A DNA stretch of 64,000 nucleotides, from contig CAMRHE010000357.1 of NCBI GenBank assembly GCA_947044405.1, positions 357,501 through 421,500 on the forward strand. Direction: 5' to 3'. Below the pieces are notes generated by a model, which saw nothing but the letters and a program-made list of their open reading frames with translations, was not told where the DNA came from and did no database searches. The position numbers were made by a program, and so were the translations under genes. Positions 56,235-64,000 of this stretch are shown piece by piece (the first letter of the stretch is position 1; every line of letters starts with the position of its first letter). This DNA is from Leptodactylus fallax. Taxonomy: Eukaryota; Chordata; Amphibia; Anura; Leptodactylidae.

Positions 56235-56397
56235 CATTTTCCCTATAGGTATAATAGGGGCAGAAAGTCTGCAGAGAAAAATTCTGCGAACACGCAACTC
56301 TGAGAAAACTCTGAGAATGGCAGATACCATGCGTTTATGCCACATTTTTTTCCACAGAGTTTTCTTTGCTGCATTTTGCTATGTGGGGCCTTATAAG
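56235..56397. repeat. Family D right half
   Basis: 'ctataggtataataggggc', 'agaaagtctgcagag', 'tttttccacagagttttc' and 'tatgtggggccttataagg' match family D; the left end is lost. Confidence 0.55.
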
Positions 56398-57301
56398 GGT
56401 TGGCATACTTGATGGACGTAGTGAAAGTGTTAAAAAAAAAAAATCTGTGCCTACAGACTCTTGAAATGTAAATTATTATTATTATTATTATATACAAGTA
56501 TTTTAGCAAATGATCATAAAGGATCATGCCAGATTATAATCAATAGATCATAGATGCTTTATAAAATAACTCCATGATGTGCTGGTGCCTCTAGTACTAT
56601 TGGTATGAGGTATAAGAGGGAGCATGTGCCTAAACTTGATTGGATTGCTGTACTGTATCTGACTTGTCGTGGTCTCAATAGTTATAAACTGACATACTCC
56701 ATCACATTCAGTGAAAATGAATAACAGAGATACTTTGATGTAGCCACAAAAGATCATAAAGTAACTACTGTGAATGTAGTCTAAAGAGTCAAAAACAACG
56801 GCAGCTCTCAGCTGTCCATTTCACGGTACATGTAATATGAACTGTACATCTTTTTGCTTTGTTTTCCATTCCATGAACAAGTAGAACAAAGGTCATGGAA
56901 AGGTTCAGAACATAACTAATGCAAAAAAAATATAGAATTTAATACCTACAACAAGGTCAACAAGACTGAAACTGGTAGGCAGAAAAAAGGGTTATTCCCA
57001 ATGCTGTCATCTTCCTGCAATACAAATCACATTAACAGAGTTTTCAGTGTGGAAATAGTGTCATTTTTCATTTCCCTGAAAACAGACAGCTGTCATAACT
57101 TTGTAAGAGCAACAGAAAATAATGGTGACACTTCTAAGTGCTTACTATGTATTAGTAATGAAGCATTCTATAGAAAATGCTAAACAAACTGAAAATGCTC
57201 TGGCACTTCAATCTGTATATGAATATGATAACACAACAAGTTCAGACACCATTGTCTTATAACATATAGGATTTTAAACTTTTAATATATCATTCAGACA
57301 T
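56398..57301. other. No recognisable feature
   Basis: About 900 bp, AT-rich, with a short (ATT)n run at 56472-56490. Confidence 0.4.
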
Positions 57302-57305
57302 CTGA

Positions 57306-57612
57306 AAGGAGTCTACCACCACCAAGATCATTTCTAGGCCACTTATATGCTGTGATAGGGACCATCCCCTAACATAAAGATTGGCAGGTACCAATGTGCA
57401 GTAACTTCAGGTGAAAATGGGTGCTCCACTAGACACATCTATGCCTGGGGGCACTGACAACCTTTTATGCATACAGATTACAAGTGGATTTGCTCAGCAT
57501 TAAGATTGCACTTTCACACAAAATAGGAATGATCTCTAAGCAATTAACCAACCTTATAACAGCACAAGTTTGTGAGTAGTTTGCAAGCAGTTTTGGTGCT
57601 GGTGGACTCCCT
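57306..57612. mobile_element. TTAA-type MITE, 307 bp
   Basis: Termini AAGGAGTCTACCACCACCAA and TTGGTGCTGGTGGACTCCCT are inverted. TTAA stands at the right (57613-57616); the left tetranucleotide is CTGA, two changes from TTAA. The interior is not markedly palindromic. Confidence 0.65.
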
Positions 57613-57829
57613 TTAAAATAGAACCTGTCATGTTGTTCCTATTAGGCAGAATAGGGACTGTTCCATGGCCCAGGGTCTGCTACTGACTAATCCCGTCTGG
57701 ATCCTGGGTTCAGACACGATTAACTAGGCCTGCCAGCCTATGCATATACATAGGCTGATGGCCGTTATATACTCCAATACTTATGCATTGGACAGTATAA
57801 CACTGAACAAGTTTAAAAAAAATTAAATA
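57613..57829. other. Short unassigned stretch
   Basis: Moderately GC-rich ('ccatggcccagggtctgc'); possibly the start of another repeat with 'gaacctgtcatgttg', but no terminus was resolved. Confidence 0.3.
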
Positions 57830-60130
57830 AATATATATCCCTTAATAAAATTACACATTTCCCTTTTATAGTATAAAAACACAAAACATAGTATAACATA
57901 CCACACATTTGGTCTAAGAAAAAAAAAACAGAAGTAACAATTTTTTTCCATCTCATCTCTCAAAATATGGAATAAAAAGTGGTCAAAAACTCATATATAG
58001 CCCAAAATGGTACCAATAAAAAGAACAGTTCGTCCTGCAAAAAATAAGCCCTCAAGAAGCTCCATCAATATAAAATAAAATTGTTACACCCTCCAGAAGA
58101 TGCAAAAATAGATTTTTTTCCCCAAATAGATTTTTATTTGGCAAAATTAGTAATGCATACAAAAATTATGTAAATACCAATTGAATAAAGGTAACATTAT
58201 TTATGTTGTATGGAGAAGGGCAAAACATTTAAAATGTAAAATCCCCCCAGAAAGAGTTAATAAAATTTTGTCCATAAGTCATGAACACCTCACAATGGTT
58301 TCATTAAACAAAATGTACGTCATCCTGCAGAAAAACAGGCTCTCATATGACTAAAACACCGGAAAAATACAATACAATTGTGCAATATGACAACAAAAAA
58401 CCCAAAAATCACCAAATCATTAGAACAAAACTGGCTGCGGCAGGAAGAATGTATAAGCTGTGTGAGCGTATATCAGGGTACACCCAAGATTTAGAATTTG
58501 CAAGGGAAAAGACACTAGAAGGGACCCCCAGAGTGACCATGCCAATCATAGCAGCTACTGGGAAAATAGCAAGGAATTTGGTGTTTCCAATGTACTTCGC
58601 ACAGCTTATATACCTGTACACTTTTCACCATCCGCTGTGCATTCAAGTCTGGGAAACTGATGCTCACTATGCCCCTTGATAAATTTTTTGAGGGTGTAGT
58701 TTTCAAAATGGTCACTCCCTAGGGGATTCCACTTTACTGACATCTTAGGGGCTCTGCAAACATGACATTGGGTCCATAAACCAAACAATCGAAATCTGTG
58801 CTCCAAAAAGCACATAGTGCTCCATCACATCTGGGCCCTGCTGTGTGCCCAACCAGTAGTTTATGCCCAAATGTATGACACTGTTGTCCCCAGGATAACG
58901 TACTTAACAATGTCATATGTAGGTATAAACTACTGTTTGGGCACACAGCTGGGCACAGAAGAGGGCAAGGAGTGGCATTGGGTTTTTGGAGCACAGATGT
59001 AGACGGTTTGGTTTATGGACACCACTTTGCAGAGCCCCTGAAATGCCAGTAAAGTGGAATTGCCAAACCCCATTTTTTTAAACTACATACCTGGAGGAAT
59101 TTATCGAGGGGTGCAGTGAACATTTTTAACCCCTGAATGTTCGTTAATTTATTTTCCAGAAATGAATGCGAAGTTGATGGTGAAAATTGAAAATGGCGAT
59201 TTTTCCAAAAATACATCATTTCAGTGCACAATATGTTGTGCCCAGCTTGTATTAGAGACAAATGCTCCAAAAGCTGTTGTACCACTAACAGTTTTTGGAG
59301 TGTGTGTCTCTGCTGAAACAAACTGAAATTACATATCTCTGGAAAAATAGCAATTTTCCGTTTTCTCTATTAGCTGTGCATTTATTTGTTTAAACTAAAT
59401 TGATGAAGCACTCAAGGGTTAAAAATGCTCACTATGCCACTTGATAAATTCCTTGAGGGGTGTAGTTTCCAAAATGAGTCAATTTTTGGATGATTCTATT
59501 GTATTGGTTTTCTAGGATTTGTCAAGGGTCATGGTGTCAAGGGATTCCCCTTTACTGGCAATTCAAGGGCTCTGCAGAAATGACATGACATCCAAAAACC
59601 AAACTGTTCTCCAAAAACCAAATAGCGTTTCTTCCTTTCTGTGCCTGGCTGAGTGCCTAAACAGCTGTTTATACTCACATGTGACATTGTTAAGTACATT
59701 ATCCTGGGTACAACAATGTCATACATGTGGGCATAAACTACTAGTTGAGCACACAGCATCCAGATGTGATGGAGCGCTATTTTTCATTTTCACTTTCCAA
59801 TGTTAATAAAATCTGTGAAAAAGCTGTAGGGTCAAAATGCTTACTATACCCTTTAATAAATTCTGTGAGGGGTGTAGTTTCCAAAATGGGGTCTATTTTT
59901 GGATGATTCTGTTGTATTGGTTTTCTAGTTCTGCAAGTGTGATATGGCACCCGAAAACTGTTCCAGCAAAATCTGCCCTCCAAAAGTCCAAACAGTGCTC
60001 TTTCTGTCTGTCTGGACATTCAAAAACATTTCAAATAGCTCTACTTATTTTCATTTTTGCATGTACATTTGGTCTTTGCTGCATGATAAAACATAATAAT
60101 TATTGTTTTAATGACCCTTGATAAAGATAT
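57830..60130 (-). repeat. Family A composite, about 2.3 kb
   Basis: Runs from 'ataaatatatatcccttaat' through 'aaaaagtggtcaaaaactca', 'ccaaaatggtaccaataaa', 'cgtcctgcaaaaaataag' to a series of larger units. The phrase 'gaggggtgtagtttccaaaa' or a variant occurs at about 58692, 59457 and 59869, the last two 412 bp apart, so the right part is a tandem of about 0.4-kb units. One unit is folded into a palindrome (58726-59061). No protein domain is recognisable in the frames here. The unit order agrees with my memory of frog repeats of this kind. Confidence 0.6.
58726..59061. repeat. 336-bp palindrome within the family A composite
   Basis: The arms meet near 58893. Pairs include 'ttccactttactg'/'cagtaaagtggaa', 'aggggctctgca'/'tgcagagcccct', 'ggtccataaaccaaac'/'gtttggtttatggac' and 'gtgcccaaccagtagttta'/'taaactactgtttgggcac'. 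Frames on both strands encode similar peptides as a result. Confidence 0.75.
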
Positions 60131-62082
60131 CACTACTAAAGCGCACAAGATCTGATTAAATAGCTATATGTATTTGATCTACAGGGCATATATAGTTATT
60201 GTATTTCACCACATTTCTTCTATGTAACAATATTGGGCAAGAGATTTCAGTTGTCCATATAATTTCAATAGCTGTCAGCCAAATAAAACTTCAACCAACA
60301 GTTTTTCTTCCCCATTTCCAGATACACATGTATGCTCAGTTCGGCCAAGCAAGTTCGTCCTCTTGTGGCAGCTTATCTCTTATGAGAACATCATCTGTAA
60401 GGTTAGAGTCATCCCAACCCATATACATATAATAGTCAATTGGTCCCACCAAAATCGGTAGATTTGTCCAATATTTCTTATGTGCATGGGAACCTTAAGA
60501 ATTACCTGACCTCAAGTTTCAGAACATACTTCATTGAGCAACACAGTGCTTGCCATGTAGTTTCACAAAGGATTTTGTTCTATTTTTGCTGTGGGTAAAT
60601 AAAGCTTTTATAAGTTGTGGATAATCATGTTTTTATGTAATGTGCTATATATGAGGCTTTGTAAGACTGAAGATTGTTGCAATGTAAGTGATTTCTAAAG
60701 AAATTACTTCTGTGGAAACTTATTATTTGTAAGTGCTTTACTCCGTCTTATTATTCTTTATTGGCTATCAAACTTTGCCTACCTGGAAGTCTATGTTCAA
60801 GAGCCACAGACTTTCACTGTGAGTTTATTGAAATAGTCAAAATCTAGCACAACACTCCTACATATTGTTAGAGGTTTTATTTAGGAAGTGTAAAAAAAGA
60901 ATAGTTAATTATGAATTGGAAACTGCAAATAATCCCAAAAAAAATCATATAAAAATAAGCAGTACAAAGAATGTTAATATCATAGAATAACCCCTGTACA
61001 CTTGCTCTCCATCCTCTCATCCCATGGTGTACAAATAACAAGGAGTGCCAAGGAAACAATGTCACAAGGTACTTTTATACTGCATCAAACTGTCTTGACT
61101 ATACTTAACTCTTTGTATTTGTAATTTGTCCACAAAGTCTTTGATAGTACCTGTTACCAGATACTTTTTGGTACCTTCTCAGTTGAGGTACCAAGTAAGC
61201 CATAGTGATATGTTAAGGTCAGATGTCTAAACATTAGAGTGAAAAATTAAGAATGTGATACCAAACCTTAGTTGAAATGAGGCAAGTAGAATCAAGCAGG
61301 ACCATGCAGTGGAAACCTGTCTTTAGATTGTGAAGAAGTCTCTCTAAAAATTCTCTTTGTAGAAGGACATGGCTCTAATTCTTTTTAAGAAATATAACAA
61401 TATTTTGGATCAATTTTCATTAGAATATGTTAAATAAAGCATAAGAATGTGTTTTGCGTATTTTACATCAATGAATAGTTTAAGATGTCAGCTATAAAAA
61501 GAAATATACTTGTAAGGAGGCCTGAATTATCTGCTATCTGTGGAAGATCAGACGTATTTCAATGACTAAAGGACTAATAGTTCACCTTTCATTGGTGGGA
61601 ATATGCAGCATTAATTATATTAATTTCATTTGTTTCAGCAGAACTAATGTGAGGAGCTGTGAATACATATTAAGACTGCAATCTGAAATTCTATTGAAAT
61701 CTGTACCATTCCAAGATATGACGGCTGTCTAAATATGACAAAATTTTTTTGTTATTACAATTTATATTCAAGTCCTTCAAAGTGACATTGCCTTTAAATT
61801 CACTATGCAGTTGTATAGACAGATTGTAAAAGACTTAGATAGGCTACAATTGCATACATTTGACCTTGAACAACATTATAAGGCAGATAAGTAGCTTTAC
61901 ATTTCACAAAAGATGAAGGGAGAAGCATATTAACCCTTCAACACCATTTGGCTATTATGAAAACTACCACTACTATATGTGGGAATGCTTTCACAAGGTC
62001 ATAAAAGCAAATATAGTGAAATACATCCACTTCATTTGGGACAAGGGATACTACAAATCAAGAATTAGGATGTTGGTGGATA
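60131..62082. other. No recognisable feature
   Basis: Nearly 2 kb of AT-rich, unique-looking DNA. Nothing matches the repeat families of the window. 'ggtaccttctcagttgaggtacc' near 61171-61193 is a small imperfect palindrome. Confidence 0.4.
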
Positions 62083-62345
62083 TTAAAGGGAGTCTGTCAG
62101 CAGTAAACCTAATCACAGTACCTTGTAGAGGTATAGGTGATTCTATCATTTCCAAATATGACTCTGTTTTTCAGCTTTGGAGCCTCATTTTCATGTAATT
62201 TGTCATTTTATTTATATGAAAATCTCAAAAGATGTGCATTGGGGGACGTGTCTTAGCTTGTCCAGGCTTTAGTCTATTAACTCTAGATTCTGGGCAAAGC
62301 ACTTTTGCAGATGAATAAAACAACGACTTACATGAAAATGGGCCT
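62083..62345. mobile_element. TTAA-type element, left end and inner foldback
   Basis: TTAA (62083-62086) followed by AGGGAGTCTGTCAGCAG is a standard left end. Inside, 'cagctttggagcctcatttt'+'catgtaa' pairs with 'ttacatgaaaatgggcc'+'tttgaagctg', a foldback from 62172 to 62353. The right terminus is missing. Confidence 0.55.
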
Positions 62346-62639
62346 TTGAAGCTGAATAACAGAGGCACATTTATAAACTACAGATATATCACTACAAGAT
62401 ATTGTGACTAGTTTTATAAAATACACACGTTTGTTGTCTTCCATTTGACATTTATTACAACTTTTTTACTTTCCGCAGGATCTCTGCAGCTTTCTGTTAT
62501 AATAGGGATCTCCTAAAATATAATTGTTGTCTGGCTTATATTGTATTTTTTTTTCCCATAATCCCGATAAATAAGAAGAATATTGACTCTCTTGTTTTAC
62601 TACGTATTATGATATTGTCAAAAAGATTTAGCAATTAGT
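62346..62639. other. Short unassigned stretch
   Basis: AT-rich; no feature. Confidence 0.3.
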
Positions 62640-62770
62640 TTTAGGCCTTATTCACACAACATTTTTTTGGTCCAGGACACTGGACCATAGTATTGCATGT
62701 TGCAACTCAAACAACCATTTTTCCACACGGTCTATGTGGAAGAAATCACAGCATATACAATTTCAGCCCA
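62640..62770. repeat. Family G fragment
   Basis: 'ttaggccttattcacacaac' and 'catagtattgcatgttgca' suggest a worn left end of the family. Confidence 0.4.
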
Positions 62771-62886
62771 TATTGTGGAGAATGCGAACTCCAAGACTGT
62801 TGTAGACAGTTTCCAAGACCTTCTCCTTTAGGGACATATGGACTTATCAGATGTACTGTATGAAAAATAGTCAATTTGCTGCTGAA

Positions 62887-63116
62887 GGCTAAGGCCCCAT
62901 GTTCCGGAAACGCAGCTTTTTTTGTTGCAGATTTTGTCAGGAGTGGCTTGAGCAGGAGGGAGTGAAGAGTGGCTTGAGCAGGAAGGAGACGTATAAGAGC
63001 TTCCTATAAATTTCCTATTCTTTTTGAAGCCATTCTTGACTTTGGCTCAAAAAAAAAAAAATGCAGCAAAATCTTCAACAAAAGAAGCTGCATTTCTGAA
63101 ACGTGGGGCCTTAGCC
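62887..63116. mobile_element. Family D short subtype, complete
   Basis: Both ends are intact: 'ggctaaggccccatgttcc' at the left, 'aaacgtggggccttagcc' at the right. Subterminal 'gcagctttttttgttgcag' mirrors 'caacaaaagaagctgc'. A 24-bp unit with 'gagtggcttgagcagga' is duplicated at about 62941-62990. The element is 230 bp. GAAG precedes and follows closely, but a firm target duplication is not established. Confidence 0.75.
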
Positions 63117-64000
63117 GAAGTCAGATTTTTCATACAGTACATATGTATGAATCAGTCTTTAGGAGCAAACATAAAGTTCTGCAGACATTCAAATGCAAGA
63201 GGAAAGTTTATCTGATGCTTACTTTTATCATTTAGCTCTAGGTTTCTCTTTCCTTTAAGTTGGATTAAATTGAGATGAGGTTTCTTTAAACATCATTGGC
63301 TTCACATTGCCCTCTTGAGAGTGCTACACAAGTTAAATATTCCAAATATTCTCTAAACCATGAAACATTTCCTTAAAATGTAATGTTTGATTGAAATTGT
63401 TAGCACAGTCCCATCTCATTAATTTGTTGTTGGCGCTTGGTATGGTGCCGCATTAAGTTGTGCCATTGGCGTTTCTCTCCAATAACTCCTGTGGCTAATG
63501 AATTCTGAAACAATTAACATGTGGGAGCTTTTTGTGTGATCTAATAATAGAATTTGTTAGAATTTTGTTAAACTTCAGTCTATCCCTGAACAGTAATCAA
63601 AATCCATTTGTTTGGTATAAGTTAAAAAAAAACCTGAAGAGCAAAGAAAACATAACAAAAACTTGCAAGACCTAAATGTACTGTATCGAAGTAGACATTT
63701 CACGTACTGAATGGTCCATATCCAGAACAACCGAGCCTGATTACATAACAAAGGCTTCACGTTAATCAGAAGTGTTAGGAGTTTTCTGCTAATTACCTTT
63801 GCTTCACAGGTGGCTGAATGGTGATTATGATCAGTGTTTCACATCAAATAGCTGATACATTTATAAGGCTCAAATTGTTAGAAATGGATCCAAAATCATT
63901 TAGATTAACAGGAATAGAAAAGAGTGAAATATTCCATCATGACTGAAAAAAAAAAGAACATCCTTTAAAGTAAATGCCCAGATGCCCATTCAAATTGTAA
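63117..64000. other. Unique stretch, possibly conserved
   Basis: No transposon sequence. The block at about 63410-63560 has balanced composition and homeodomain-like cores (TAATGAATT, CAATTAAC) and 'gccattggcg'. No coding potential is seen. A conserved non-coding element is possible but untested. Confidence 0.3.

Overview
The window reads as non-coding vertebrate DNA (intergenic or deep intronic), AT-rich overall with local GC-rich islands, and it is dominated by transposable-element remains. I found no convincing host protein-coding exon, tRNA, rRNA or other host RNA gene. Nearly all open reading frames are short and lie in repeats; the three with recognisable protein similarity beyond doubt (Tc1 transposase, mariner-type transposase, Helitron N-terminal region) are broken transposon genes, and a fourth is a CR1-type LINE fragment. 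The mix of repeat families strongly suggests an amphibian, most likely a neobatrachian frog or toad: palindromic 'taaggccccacgt' elements, 'taactttttatttttcc' elements, TTAA-flanked foldback MITEs, a Penelope-like hammerhead motif, Tc1 relatives shared with fish and frogs, and hAT elements with CAGGGGCG(T/C)A-type ends. The species assignment is inference from remembered repeat families, not from a search.

Layout. 1-5 kb: a hAT element with an 8-bp target duplication, a SINE/L2-like tail and a solo LTR with a perfect 5-bp duplication. 5-10 kb: a microsatellite and a split copy of a large dispersed family ('family A' below) interrupted by a palindromic Harbinger-like MITE. 10-16 kb: two large hAT elements, both carrying an expanded minisatellite of about 30 bp. 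16-20 kb: mostly unique sequence. 20-28 kb: a near-perfect Tc1-like palindrome, a CR1 fragment, an LTR nested in family A, and another family A copy. 28-33 kb: unique sequence with possible regulatory character, a third hAT/minisatellite element, and a dense run of palindromic 'family D' elements. 33-43 kb: Tc1 remnants, two matching deletion derivatives of one Tc1 family 1 kb apart, several TTAA foldback elements and a degenerate hammerhead-like motif. 43-51 kb: a foldback module, a hAT inside a hAT, family A, a mariner derivative with long inverted repeats, and a TTAA element. 51-56 kb: a layered region with a hAT copy containing a LINE tail and a TTAA MITE, followed by a Helitron interrupted by another hAT. 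56-64 kb: a TTAA element, a 2.3-kb family A composite with a large palindrome, unique sequence and a compact family D element.

The elements do not form an operon or pathway. What the window records is an order of insertion: family A copies are oldest (interrupted by a MITE and by an LTR), the Helitron predates the hAT inside it, and the hAT/minisatellite family has been active more than once, as three of its copies keep perfect or near-perfect 8-bp target duplications. Letters for families (A, D, F, G) are labels used only here.
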